A stretch of 64,000 nt of DNA from Methylocystis rosea SV97 (GTDB lineage: Bacteria > Pseudomonadota > Alphaproteobacteria > Rhizobiales > Beijerinckiaceae). The position numbers and the translations under genes are program-made. Numbering within the stretch: the first letter of the stretch is position 1; every line of letters starts with the position of its first letter. Below the pieces are notes generated by a model that was not told the DNA's origin, did no database searches, and saw nothing but the letters and a program-made list of their open reading frames with translations. Positions 24,542-33,502 of the stretch are shown here, in pieces. The DNA is taken from assembly GCF_000372845.1 (NCBI RefSeq), contig NZ_KB889963.1, positions 1 to 64,000 of the forward strand. The letters run 5' to 3'.

Positions 24542-27500
24542 CAAACTTGTAGGATCTCGTTGGCGCTGCCGCTCATGCGTCTTTCGACGAAGCGCTCGAT
24601 CACAAAGTGCAGCGTCGGAATGACGAAGAGGATCAACCCGGTCGCCGCGAACAGTCCGCCGACGATGACCGTGCCGAGGCCGCGCTGAACATCGCTGCCG
24701 ACGCCCGTCGCCAACGCCGCCGGGAGCATGCCCACCATTGGCACGGCCGACGTCATCAGCACGGAACGGAAACGTTCCGCCGCGCCCACAAGGACCTGAT
24801 CGCGAAAGTTCGCCCGCTCATCTCCGATGATTTCGTCATCCGCGACGTCCGTGCCCAGCCGGCGCGCACGCGCTGACGCGACATGCACCGCCGTGACGCG
24901 ATTGAGATGCGACACCATGATGATGCCGTTTTGCACCGCGACGCCGAAAAGCGCCAAGAATCCCACGCCGGTCGCGACGTTCAACGTCTCTTGCGTCATG
25001 ATCAGCGCGATGAGACCGCCGAACGCCGACAGCGGCACCACCCCGAGAATGAGCAGCGCGTTTCGCAGCTTGGCGAAGCCAATGTAAAGGATCAGCAGCA
25101 TCAACAGCAGCACGACGCCGACGATAATCGCGAGCCGCGCCTGCGCGCGTTGCTGATTTTCAAACTTTCCGCTCCAAACGACGCTGTTCAACTGCTTGTC
25201 GTAAGAGACAGTCTCGGCGACTTTCTTTTGCGCCTCTGCGAGATATGAGCTGAGATCCCGGTCGGCGTAGTCGAGGCGAACGGTCAGCACACGTTTTGTC
25301 TTCTCATGCGAGATGGCGCTTTCGCCGTTTTGCAACGAGATCTTTGATATCGCGGACAAGGGGATCTGCACGCCCGACGACGCCTTCACAAGAAGATCAC
25401 TGAGCTCTTCCGGACTGCTGCGCGACTGAAGCGGAAAGCGCGCCGTCATGTCGTAGCTGCGGTCGTTGACGTAAATCTGTCCGATGGAGGCGCCGCCGAC
25501 TCCGATCTGGATCATATTCGATACGTCCGAAACATTAATGCCGTAACGCGCGGCCGCGGCGCGATCGATATGGAAGGCGATCTGCGGGATCGGCGGCTCC
25601 TGCACGATAGACGTCTGAGTGGTGCCTTTCACCGTCTTCAGCGCGGCGACGATCTCATTGCCAATGCGGCGCGTCTCCCTGAGGTCTTCACCGAAAACCT
25701 TGACCACCATCGCGCTGTGAGCGCCGCTGACGAGATCATTGACGTTGTCGATAATCGGCTGGCTCACGCCGACATCCATCCCAGGAAGCTTGCTGAGGTG
25801 GTTGGTCAGCTTGGTGATGAATTGTTCCTTCGTCTCGCGTTCGGGCCATGAGTCGTAGCTATTCAGTCCGACGGGCGCCTCAATGTGGCTTGTGGTCCAG
25901 GGGTCGGTGCGATCGTCGTTCCGGCCGATCTGAGTGATGACGTAGGAGACCTCCGGAAACTCCATCACGGCGCGACGTAAATCGCTGGCCATATCGGACG
26001 CTTTTTCGAAGGATATGCCGCTCGGCAGCTGCACTTGCAGCCAAAGCGAGCCTTCGTCGAGATTGGGAAGAAAGTCGCGTCCGACCGCGCCGCCGGCCAT
26101 GACGACTCCCCAAACCCCGACCGCTGTCGTGACATAGACGATCGCCGGTCGCTCCAAGCAGCGATAGAGCAGTTCCTTGTAGCGCGCCTCCATCCATTCC
26201 AGCACGCGGTTGTGAAAGGGCTTCGACGGATAGCGCAACGCCATATAGGCAAGGCTAGGCACGAGCATCAGCGTGCAGAGGAGAGCGCCGATCAGGGCGT
26301 AGGCGATCGTATAGGCGACTGGCGAGAAAAGACGGGCCTCGACGCGCTCCAGACCCAGAAGCGGCACGTAACCGGCGATGATGATGATCGTGGCGAAAAA
26401 GATCGGCCGCACCACCTGCCCGACGACAAATTGAACGTCGCCCACCCGAAGCTCGCGGTCGGGATTGTGCTCCCGCAGCGTGAGAATCGATTCGGTTACG
26501 ATGATTGCGCCGTCGACGATAATGCCGAAGTCGATCGAGCCGAGAGACAGAAGGTTCGCCGGCAGCTTGGTGAAGTTCATCAGGATAAAGGCGAAGGCCA
26601 GCGACAGCGGAATTGTCGCGGCCACGACCAGCGAACTCCGCGGGCTGCCGAGAAAAAGCATCAACACGACGACGACGAGGACGATGCCTTCCGTCACCGT
26701 GTGCGCAACCTTCGAGACCGTGAGCTGCACGAGCTCGTTGCGGTCCATATAGGGGACGATTTTCACCTCTTGAGGCGCAAGTTGCGCGTTGAGTTCGTCA
26801 ATTCGGTCGTGCAACGCCTTCAAAACGACCGTGGCGTTCTCTCCTTTCAGCATCTGCACGACGCCCTGAATGGCGTTCGAGTTGTAATCCTTGCCGAGCA
26901 TGCCCTCGCGTTCCTGGGCGCTGTACCGCGGCGTTCCAACGTCGCGGGTCAACACAGGGACGCCGCCATGCTCGGTGATGACGATATTTCCCAGGTCTTC
27001 CTTGGTGCGGACGAGGCCAATGCTGCGAATGACATAAGCCTGTTCGCCGCGCGTGATGCGGCTGCCGCCGGCGCTGGCGCTGTTTGCAGCAATGGAGTTG
27101 GTGACGTCCGTCAGTCCGAGTCCGTAGCGCTGCATCGCGACCGGATCGAGCTGGAGCTGAAACTGACGCGTGACGCCGCCGAAATTGGCGACGCTGGCGA
27201 CGCCGGGAACCTGGTTGAGCGCCGGAATCACGATCCAGCGCTGGGTTTCCGAGAGTTCTTCGACGTTTTTGGCGTCGGACTCCAGAGTGTATCTGAGAAT
27301 TTCTCCCGTCGGACCCGTGAGGGGGCCAAGCGCCGGCTGAATGTTGGGAGGAAGCGACACCTGCGCGATGCGCTCCAACACGCGTTGGCGGGCCCAATAG
27401 TCCTCGACGCCGTCCTTGAACACCATGGTGATGAGCGACAACGCGAAGGTGCTGGTCGAGCGAATCGTGAGCACGCCTGGCGTGCTCGCCAGCACGCGTT

Positions 27501-27708
27501 CCAGGGGAACGGTGATCTGCTGTTCCACTTCCTCGGCGGCAAGGCCCGTCGCCTTCGTCGTGACGATCACCGTCACGTCGCCGATTTCCGGATAGGCTTC
27601 GATCTTTAGCTGTGTCCAGGAATAGACGCCGAAGGCGAACAAAAGCGCCGTGGCCAATATCACGCCGGCGCGGTTCCTGAGGCAAAACTCAACGATGCGC
27701 TCAATCAT
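24541..27708 (-). CDS. Heavy-metal-type RND efflux permease (CzcA/CusA family)
   Basis: The 1055-residue protein starts MIERIVEFCLRNRAGVIL and shows the RND layout: twelve membrane helices and two large periplasmic loops. Helix 4 carries DFGIIVDGAIIVTES, the proton-relay motif of the HME subgroup, distinct from the VDDAI motif of drug pumps. EAYPEIGDVTVIV near residue 37 is also HME-typical. It should extrude metal cations using the proton gradient. Which metal (Cu, Zn, Co, Ni) cannot be decided, but copper genes are frequent in this window. It overlaps the adaptor gene by 8 bp. Confidence 0.93.
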   Translation of the reverse strand: MIERIVEFCLRNRAGVILATALLFAFGVYSWTQLKIEAYPEIGDVTVIVTTKATGLAAEEVEQQITVPLERVLASTPGVLTIRSTSTFALSLITMVFKDGVEDYWARQRVLERIAQVSLPPNIQPALGPLTGPTGEILRYTLESDAKNVEELSETQRWIVIPALNQVPGVASVANFGGVTRQFQLQLDPVAMQRYGLGLTDVTNSIAANSASAGGSRITRGEQAYVIRSIGLVRTKEDLGNIVITEHGGVPVLTRDVGTPRYSAQEREGMLGKDYNSNAIQGVVQMLKGENATVVLKALHDRIDELNAQLAPQEVKIVPYMDRNELVQLTVSKVAHTVTEGIVLVVVVLMLFLGSPRSSLVVAATIPLSLAFAFILMNFTKLPANLLSLGSIDFGIIVDGAIIVTESILTLREHNPDRELRVGDVQFVVGQVVRPIFFATIIIIAGYVPLLGLERVEARLFSPVAYTIAYALIGALLCTLMLVPSLAYMALRYPSKPFHNRVLEWMEARYKELLYRCLERPAIVYVTTAVGVWGVVMAGGAVGRDFLPNLDEGSLWLQVQLPSGISFEKASDMASDLRRAVMEFPEVSYVITQIGRNDDRTDPWTTSHIEAPVGLNSYDSWPERETKEQFITKLTNHLSKLPGMDVGVSQPIIDNVNDLVSGAHSAMVVKVFGEDLRETRRIGNEIVAALKTVKGTTQTSIVQEPPIPQIAFHIDRAAAARYGINVSDVSNMIQIGVGGASIGQIYVNDRSYDMTARFPLQSRSSPEELSDLLVKASSGVQIPLSAISKISLQNGESAISHEKTKRVLTVRLDYADRDLSSYLAEAQKKVAETVSYDKQLNSVVWSGKFENQQRAQARLAIIVGVVLLLMLLILYIGFAKLRNALLILGVVPLSAFGGLIALIMTQETLNVATGVGFLALFGVAVQNGIIMVSHLNRVTAVHVASARARRLGTDVADDEIIGDERANFRDQVLVGAAERFRSVLMTSAVPMVGMLPAALATGVGSDVQRGLGTVIVGGLFAATGLILFVIPTLHFVIERFVERRMSGSANEILQV

Positions 27709-28915
27709 TCAAGAGCACCCCGCCCCGCACGACGATCCGCTGACCGGCGTCGAGTCCCTCGACAACCGCGCCGCCGAGGATGTCGGCTTCGGGATCGACC
27801 GGTCTTCGCTCGAAGGTCCAAGGCGCGACCTCGACGAAGACGTTGGACGTATCATTGACCATCATCAGAGCCGAGGGGGGAATAACCACGCGTCGCGACG
27901 GCGGTGAGAAGAAGCGCACGGTCGCGAACATGTTCAATTTGAACATGCCGTTCGGATTGTCGAAAGCGATGCGCACTTTGTTGCGGCGCGTGTCCGCCTC
28001 GAGCAACTGGCTAATAATTTCGACTTTTCCGGCGAATACTTCGTGGGGATAGGCGACAAGCGAAACTTCGACCCTTTCCCCCTTCTGCACAAAGGAGAGA
28101 TCTTTCTCCTGTACGCTCGCAGTAACCCATATGCGATCTAGATTGGAGATGGTCATCATCGGCGATGTGGTGTTGTCGATGAAGTCGCCGGGCGCCGTAT
28201 CCAGCGCCGTAATTGTCCCGTCGATCGGCGCGTTAAGAGTGATCTTACGCTGGCCGGTGAGCTTGCTGTTGTCGCCAATCACGTCGAGCCGGGCTTCGGC
28301 CCGCTTCAATTCCGACGTGGCCTGCAGAAAGTCATTCTGCGCTTGCTCCAGTTCTCTAAGCGCGAGACCGCCCGCCTTATTCAGTCCCGTCGCGCGATCG
28401 AGCGCGCTTTTGGTGAGCTTCGCGGTGGCTCTGGCCTTTTCGGCATCGGCCACCGCCTGCGCCAAATCGCCAGAATCAATGGTCGCCAGCGGCTGGCCCT
28501 TCTTTACGTTGTCGCCCAGTTCGATGTTGAGTTCGCTAACTCGTCCGTTGACGGGCGCCAATACTCTCACCGTCCGCGCCGGATCGGCTTCGACCGCGCC
28601 TGGGACAATGCGGCTCAGGCTAACGTCCCGGACCTGGACCGGCGCGACGGCGATGTGACTTCGATAGGGCGAGCCTTCGGGAATGAAGATCGCTTTACCC
28701 TTGCGCATGAGCGGTGGCGCGCGTCGCCCTTCCTGAGGCTGCCCTGTCTCCTGGCGGGAGAAACCCTTCTCCGGAACGAAGCGATAAATGAGCGTACCGA
28801 ATAGGACCAATGCGCCGGCCGTCGCGGCGCTGAAGATTTGGCGCCGGCTCAATGAAAGACGGTTCATCAGACCCAGCGCCCGTTTAACGTCCAGTTTGCC
28901 GCTCAATAGACTCAT
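27701..28915 (-). CDS. RND periplasmic adaptor (CzcB/CusB-like membrane fusion protein)
   Basis: From ATG 28915 the protein has 404 residues: an N-terminal membrane anchor (IFSAATAGALVLFGTLIY), a biotinyl-lipoyl domain (VLAPVNGRVSELNIELGDNV), a helical hairpin (about 155-220) and beta-barrel and membrane-proximal domains. It links the inner-membrane pump to the outer-membrane channel. There is no His/Met-rich N-terminus for metal capture. An in-frame GTG at 28963 is possible, but a promoter-like sequence lies between the two starts. It is the first gene of the three-gene efflux operon. Confidence 0.9.
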   Translation of the reverse strand: MSLLSGKLDVKRALGLMNRLSLSRRQIFSAATAGALVLFGTLIYRFVPEKGFSRQETGQPQEGRRAPPLMRKGKAIFIPEGSPYRSHIAVAPVQVRDVSLSRIVPGAVEADPARTVRVLAPVNGRVSELNIELGDNVKKGQPLATIDSGDLAQAVADAEKARATAKLTKSALDRATGLNKAGGLALRELEQAQNDFLQATSELKRAEARLDVIGDNSKLTGQRKITLNAPIDGTITALDTAPGDFIDNTTSPMMTISNLDRIWVTASVQEKDLSFVQKGERVEVSLVAYPHEVFAGKVEIISQLLEADTRRNKVRIAFDNPNGMFKLNMFATVRFFSPPSRRVVIPPSALMMVNDTSNVFVEVAPWTFERRPVDPEADILGGAVVEGLDAGQRIVVRGGVLLND

Positions 28916-28931
28916 GCCCGAGGGCTCACCG

Positions 28932-28960
28932 CTTATTCGCAAGGGAAGGGATATAGTCAA
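28932..28960 (-). promoter_or_regulatory. Possible promoter of the heavy-metal RND operon
   Basis: On the minus strand TTGACT (28960-28955) and AATAAG (28937-28932) are spaced 17 bp. The -35 is good and the -10 fair. Transcription would begin about 10 bases before ATG 28915, giving a very short leader, which lowers confidence. Confidence 0.3.
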
Positions 28961-29411
28961 CACGTTCTAGCTTAAGGACAGTCAACTGCGACGGAATGGT
29001 GACTGCCAACCTACCCAAGTGACTTAGATGCTACTGTTTTGTTTCTGGAATATTTCTGTTCAAGAGCAAAGTGACTTTGGTTTGATCGCTGAATGCGTAT
29101 CGCCGAAGATCGTCACGGAAAGGCCCGTTCATATATTTTGCTAAAGAAGTCGCTCACTTGGATAAGGCGTCGGTTCTAATCTGGCTAATATGGCGCCGTG
29201 CGCTGGGCTGAATTCAGCAGTCGATGTCCGTCGGCTCCGCCTGGATGACCAGATTGAGGGCTGCCGTGTTGAAGCCCTCGAGATCGAGGCACAGATTGTT
29301 GCGCCTCTTGGACTATGAGACGCCTCCGCAGCAGGCGATGCTCATAGGGCTATGGCGAGACGTGGTGATCATCACTATCGGTCGTGGCCCGCCACGCGCG
29401 CAGCGCCCACC
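28961..29411. other. Gene-free stretch between the RND operon and sodC
   Basis: No gene is supported. On the minus strand a 26-codon open tail (NLCLDLEGFNTAALNLVIQA, ending near 29220) has coding character but a stop just upstream, so it may be the 3' relic of a lost gene. The stretch near 29040-29140 is AT-richer than the surroundings and may hold the RND promoter region. Confidence 0.4.
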
Positions 29412-29483
29412 CTATTTCAGCACGGCGCAGGCGACGCGCGCGCCGGCGCCGCCAATCGGCTGCGACATGTGGTCGTCGGGGCT
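29412..29483. repeat. sodC 3' end, right copy of the 72-bp direct repeat
   Basis: This is the native end of sodC (stop codon at 29412-29414) and pairs with 22847-22918. If an element inserted here, the integrated copy of the repeat has regenerated an intact sodC reading frame. Confidence 0.85.
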
Positions 29484-29927
29484 CGCATGCACCACGATCG
29501 CCGATCCGTCCGCGTCCAGGAGATTGATCTTGCCGCCGCTCAAGGACACGCCGTCGATGAACATTTCCGCCTGCGCGGAGCCATCGGAATATGCATAGAC
29601 GTTCGGCAGATCCGCCGGGTGCGGCCCCTTGGGATTGAGGAACCCATGTTCGGCATTTGACGGATTGATATGGCCCTTCGAGTGCATGAATTTTTCGATG
29701 TCGGAGCAGTCGCCAACTTCGTGCAGATGGACGCCATGCCAGCCCGGCGCGAGCGCGCCCGGCCGCAGCATGACGCGAAGAACGACGCCATGCGGCCCCT
29801 GTTTGACCTCGATGGAGCCGATCCCCTTCCCTTTGTTGTCGACGACGTCGGCGGTTCGCTCCTCCGCGCGTGCAAAGCCGGTCATGAGCGCGATTGAAAC
29901 TAAGGCGAGGACAAGTTTGTCGAACAT
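29412..29927 (-). CDS. sodC: Cu/Zn superoxide dismutase, secreted
   Basis: The 171-residue protein has a signal peptide (cleavage near GFARA) and all metal ligands: HGVHLHEVGDC with copper His residues, KGHINPSNAEHG and HPADLPN with bridging and zinc residues, and IVVHASPDDH with the last copper His region. The two disulfide Cys (GDC and VACAVLK) are kept. It converts superoxide to peroxide and oxygen in the periplasm. Its last 24 codons are duplicated at 22847-22918, so its 3' end is likely an integration site. Confidence 0.95.
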   Translation of the reverse strand: MFDKLVLALVSIALMTGFARAEERTADVVDNKGKGIGSIEVKQGPHGVVLRVMLRPGALAPGWHGVHLHEVGDCSDIEKFMHSKGHINPSNAEHGFLNPKGPHPADLPNVYAYSDGSAQAEMFIDGVSLSGGKINLLDADGSAIVVHASPDDHMSQPIGGAGARVACAVLK

Positions 29928-30053
29928 GTTTCTCTCTCACGTCTTTGGAACCGGCGGTCGTCGCGGCGTCGCAGGATATTACGCGCGCCAGCACAGTTCC
30001 AGGCTCTCCGACCACTGTTGTTTAAAGTGCGACTGGATAAAGAGTGAATGCGG

Positions 30054-30995
30054 TCAAAGCGAATATAGATCCAGCGCCCCCGAGAGGCGCGTGCGATATT
30101 GTTCCAGCCGAGCTTTGTCCCTTTCCGCGGCGGCGCGCTCCACATAGGGCGCGTAATTGATGAGATTGATCGTCTTTATAATCGGCGCCATTTCGCGGAT
30201 CTTCTCCTCCTTCAAGCCATAGCCCATGAGAAATTCCTGCTTGGCGTCGACCGAGAGATCATGAAGCGCCATTGAAAGATCCCAGTAGGGCGCAACGTTG
30301 GAGGCGCAGCACTCCCAATCGATCACGGCGGTGATCGCCCCAGAGGCGTCGGCGACCACGTTCTTTAGCCGCATGTCGCCGTGGTTGAGAACGGGCGACG
30401 GGTCCCAGCGCTCCATGTCGCGAACGACCGATCTCAGCCGTTTAAGCTGGCCGGCGTCCAGCATATCCTGCTCATCCAGCAGGTCGACGCGCGCTTCAAT
30501 TTTCAATTCCCCGCGCAGATACTCCTTCCAAGTCTCTTTGCGCGAGAGCGTATTGCCCGACCAATCGAAGGTTTGGCCAAAGCCAGATGTCTTCACCGAG
30601 TGGATCAGAGCGGTCAGGCGTCCCATTTCACGCAAAATCGTGAAGCGTTCGGGATGATGCGTCGCCTCCTGTCCCTCGACTTTCGGAAGCACCATGTAAG
30701 GCATGCCGATAATGTCGGCGCCGACCTCCAGGATTTTCGCGGTCGGCACGCCAGCCTCGCTGGCTTTGGTGATCGCCCATTGCTCCTTGAGATAATCCTT
30801 TAGCTTGTCCGGCGTTGCGTTCATGCGGACGATGAAATCGCCTTCGGCGTGGCGGACCTCGAACACGAAATTGGTGATGCCGCCGCCGCGCGCCACGATG
30901 CTCTTGGGCTTTGACCCAAGGTGATGCTCGATAATTTTGCCCGCATTCGATCGCGCCTTGCGCGGATCGATTGGCGCTTCTTGCGCAGCGGTCAT
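30054..30995 (-). CDS. APH/choline-kinase-type phosphotransferase
   Basis: The 313-residue protein has the kinase-like fold of aminoglycoside phosphotransferases: a glycine loop (VARGGGITNFVFEV), the catalytic loop LNHGDMRLKNVVAD with Asp and Asn, and AVIDWECC with the metal-binding Asp. It phosphorylates a small hydroxyl compound with ATP; the substrate is unknown. Its ATG overlaps the stop of the HAD hydrolase gene by 4 bp, so kinase and phosphatase are coupled. Antibiotic resistance is unlikely in this context. Confidence 0.88.
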   Translation of the reverse strand: MTAAQEAPIDPRKARSNAGKIIEHHLGSKPKSIVARGGGITNFVFEVRHAEGDFIVRMNATPDKLKDYLKEQWAITKASEAGVPTAKILEVGADIIGMPYMVLPKVEGQEATHHPERFTILREMGRLTALIHSVKTSGFGQTFDWSGNTLSRKETWKEYLRGELKIEARVDLLDEQDMLDAGQLKRLRSVVRDMERWDPSPVLNHGDMRLKNVVADASGAITAVIDWECCASNVAPYWDLSMALHDLSVDAKQEFLMGYGLKEEKIREMAPIIKTINLINYAPYVERAAAERDKARLEQYRTRLSGALDLYSL

Positions 30996-31915
30996 TGTGA
31001 CAGCGCCTCGCTCTCCAGCCCGCCAAGGCGAAACAGCAGCTCGCCAAGCTCCTGGGAGCTTTCAATCTTCACCGTCCGCAGCAGGCCCTTATATTCCAGA
31101 TCGCGCGATCCGACATGGACGGCAAGGCCGACGCCGGAAAGAAATGAATCCATCGGCGTGTCGCCGCAGCCGACAGAGGCCTGCAGGTCGACGCCGAGCC
31201 GGTCCGCAATGGCGCGCACGCCGAACAATTTATCGACGCCTTTGCGCGTCGCGAAATTCGAGCGCTTGACGTGCTGATAGGCCATCAGGCGATCCTGCGG
31301 GGCTTCGACGAGCAGAAACATCATGCAGATGTCCTGGGCCATCAAAGACTCGCGAAGATCATCCAGCGAGAGGCAGACGATCGACGACGCGCTCGTGTAT
31401 TTTGTCTGAAGATGGGGGATCTTCTCCCTGACAGGCGTCCAGATCGTCTCGCCGATCATCCAGTCGCGCGTGTAGTAGAAGACAAGAAGGTCGTCGACGC
31501 CGTTCGCAAGCAGCCCGCGCACGCCCGTCAGAACCTCGTCAATTTCCAGCGGCTCAAGCGGAAAAGCGTCTAGCTCCTCGAAGACGATCTCTCCAGCCGC
31601 ATCTTCTCTAAGATAGCCGACGACGCCGCCGTTGAGCGAGACAAGCGGCAAAGGCGCATTGGTGATCGAATACCACTCGCGCCCGAAGGTGCGAATGACG
31701 TTCAACGGAAACCGCAGCGTGTTCAGCACAATGGGGCGGCCAAGATCATTGAGGCGCTTTAAACCGCAAGCGACCGGATCAGGGATCACGATCCGCCCTT
31801 CAAACTCATGCACCGCAGTTCCATCAAGGTCGGTTATAAGCGCGCCCGCTCCGGTGAAATTGGTCTCCGCCAGAAACGCTCTGAGCTCTTCGTCGATTTG
31901 CTCCCTAAGCGCCAT
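30992..31915 (-). CDS. HAD-superfamily hydrolase (type IIB-like)
   Basis: The 307-residue protein has HAD motif I ITDLDGTAV with the nucleophile and acid Asp residues, motif II Thr in VLNTLRFP, a Lys near RSNFATRKG, and motif IV VGCGDTPMDSFL. A cap domain lies between motifs II and III as in Cof-type sugar-phosphate phosphatases. Together with the coupled kinase-like protein it may form a phosphorylation and dephosphorylation pair acting on a sugar or polyol. Confidence 0.87.
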   Translation of the reverse strand: MALREQIDEELRAFLAETNFTGAGALITDLDGTAVHEFEGRIVIPDPVACGLKRLNDLGRPIVLNTLRFPLNVIRTFGREWYSITNAPLPLVSLNGGVVGYLREDAAGEIVFEELDAFPLEPLEIDEVLTGVRGLLANGVDDLLVFYYTRDWMIGETIWTPVREKIPHLQTKYTSASSIVCLSLDDLRESLMAQDICMMFLLVEAPQDRLMAYQHVKRSNFATRKGVDKLFGVRAIADRLGVDLQASVGCGDTPMDSFLSGVGLAVHVGSRDLEYKGLLRTVKIESSQELGELLFRLGGLESEALSQ

Positions 31916-32106
31916 TCCCGGTTCTCCATTCTCTGTCGCCGCTTTTCGTCCTTACACAAGCAGCGAGCTTTCGCATCGAGACCGGAGACATGGTGATCGC
32001 GCCTGTTTTAACCAGACGAAAGCCCATAGGTCGGCGTGCGCTTGATGGCGGACACTCCGTTCCTATGTGGCGCCGACGCGCTCAAGCGACAGTCCTTGAT
32101 TCCTAA

Positions 32107-32136
32107 AATCTTCGCGCGCGATCGCGCGCGAAGATT
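32107..32136. repeat. 30-bp perfect palindrome
   Basis: AATCTT followed by four CG pairs, AT, four CG pairs and AAGATT reads identically on both strands with no spacer. It would form a cruciform or a very stable hairpin. On the minus strand TTTT follows (GATTTTAGG), a weak terminator feature, but no gene clearly ends here. Confidence 0.7.
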
Positions 32137-32385
32137 ACGCTTGGGCGGCGTAGGCAAGCGGCCTGGCCGGCGCTTGTTACACACATCTTCTCAACGGCGG
32201 ACATCTTGCCGACATTACCTTTGAGCGGCGCCCGCTCCCCGCTGGCGCCGCAATGAGACGGTCGAAGTGACCGGCCGCGCCTGCGCCGTTCGGCGGCCGG
32301 CAAGTGAGGCGGACTGCATCTCGCAAGTTCAGGTCCGAACGACTGAAACTCAACACGATGACACCTAGATACGCTCGGCTTATTA

Positions 32386-32435
32386 GAAACAAAACGAAAC
32401 TAAGCAGCCGGAATCTCGACACTCCCGTGCGGAAC
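32386..32435 (+). promoter_or_regulatory. GAAAC box, copy 1, upstream of the sulfotransferase
   Basis: It starts GAAACAAAACGAAAC (32386-32400) and continues with GAATCTCGACAC and GTGCGGAAC. It matches 33412-33461 at 40 of 50 positions without gaps. From the end of the core to the ATG is 75 bp. Candidate operator or promoter module shared with the response-regulator gene. Confidence 0.55.
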
Positions 32436-32475
32436 ATTCCGGGCGCCACTTGCTCCACCAAGAAGTGAGCAGTAC

Positions 32476-33366
32476 ATGCCGTTCTACTTAGGTATAAAAC
32501 AAGCAGTGATAAATGCTTTTTACATTGCCAGTCGCATTCGGTCTGCTCTAACCAAACGCAGAAAACTTGCACTATTTACGCATCATAAGAGCGCATCGAC
32601 CTGGCTAACATCGATAGTCGCGAATATTTGCCGCGAGAATAATTTAAAATACATCGCGATCCCTTGGGGGCGTCAATGCCCAGAGTCAGGATATACTATA
32701 GAGACGGCGCTTAAGTCCGACAATGATGTCGTTGTCGCGCTGAACGCTGACTACTTCAGCATAAAGAACCATATATCTGCGGACATGCAATGCATGCACG
32801 TTATAAGGAATCCTCTGAGTGTCGTCGTCTCCGCATACTACTCCCACCTCCGAACCCATCCGATTGATGGATGGCGCCTCCTGATTGGTCAGAGGAGTGC
32901 TTTGAGTGAAGTAGACCAAGACGTCGGCATGGCCTTGACCTTGGCGTTTCTTGAATCGCGTCACTTTCAGCCTGAGACGAACGGTCCTTTGTGCGATATG
33001 ATCTCGTGGAATTATGACGACTCACGGATCGTCACGTTGCGCATGGAGGACATAACGTCAAACGCAGCTAATTTCTTCCGCGTGCTGTCTCGAACGGAGG
33101 TCTTGAGAAAGGCGACGATGCCTGATCCTGATAGGTTTTCGTTTGCCGCAATGACCGGCCGGCAACAGGGAGTGATAGATCTCTCGTCGCATTATCGCTG
33201 TGGAAGCAGCACTGAATGGCGAGATGCTTTGCCGAATGGAGTTATCTTATATGTCCTTCATCATTATCGAGAATTTCTGCTACGGTTCTATCCAGAAGTT
33301 ATTTTCGAAGCTGACTCCTTGAGCGCCGCCAGAGTGCGTTCGAATTCAGACTGCCTGCGGACGTGA
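32476..33366 (+). CDS. Sulfotransferase-like protein
   Basis: The 296-residue protein carries a PAPS-binding-like loop, THHKSASTWLTSI (compare the 5'-phosphosulfate loop of sulfotransferases), and MHVIRNPLSVVVSAYYSH, the typical 3'-phosphate-binding segment. The family moves sulfate from PAPS to a hydroxyl, for example on a sugar. Codon use and GC content are lower than in adjacent genes, implying acquisition. It precedes a two-component system and two glycosyltransferases, so sulfation of a surface polysaccharide is the best guess. The acceptor is unknown. Confidence 0.75.
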   Translation: MPFYLGIKQAVINAFYIASRIRSALTKRRKLALFTHHKSASTWLTSIVANICRENNLKYIAIPWGRQCPESGYTIETALKSDNDVVVALNADYFSIKNHISADMQCMHVIRNPLSVVVSAYYSHLRTHPIDGWRLLIGQRSALSEVDQDVGMALTLAFLESRHFQPETNGPLCDMISWNYDDSRIVTLRMEDITSNAANFFRVLSRTEVLRKATMPDPDRFSFAAMTGRQQGVIDLSSHYRCGSSTEWRDALPNGVILYVLHHYREFLLRFYPEVIFEADSLSAARVRSNSDCLRT

Positions 33367-33411
33367 GGAAGCGAGGACGCCAGCGACTGGCTGTCATACG
33401 CTGCGTTGCGC

Positions 33412-33461
33412 GCAACAAAACGAAACAACCGCGCCAGAATCTCGACACAGCTGTGCGGAAC
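33412..33461 (+). promoter_or_regulatory. GAAAC box, copy 2, upstream of the response regulator
   Basis: The core GCAACAAAACGAAAC (33412-33426) is followed by GAATCTCGACAC and GTGCGGAAC exactly as in copy 1. The distance from core to start codon is 76 bp, almost the same as in copy 1 (75 bp). Autoregulation by the downstream regulator is possible. Confidence 0.55.
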
Positions 33462-33502
33462 TCTCGGTTTGGAACTCGCCGCTGGCTCGAAGCCGCGAGT
33501 AG

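Larger units (their letters stand above)
31916..32475. other. 560-bp gene-free stretch before the sulfotransferase
   Basis: No gene is supported. It holds a 30-bp perfect palindrome (32107-32136) and the first GAAAC box (32386-32435). The right third marks a change from GC-rich to AT-richer DNA leading into the sulfotransferase gene. Confidence 0.5.

Noticed and set aside
26035-27609. 524-codon open frame on the plus strand
   Set aside because: Antisense to the heavy-metal RND permease with the same shadow composition and no ribosome site.
32386-33461. GAAAC boxes as CRISPR repeats
   Set aside because: Only three copies at gene-scale distances, none with regular spacers and no cas genes.
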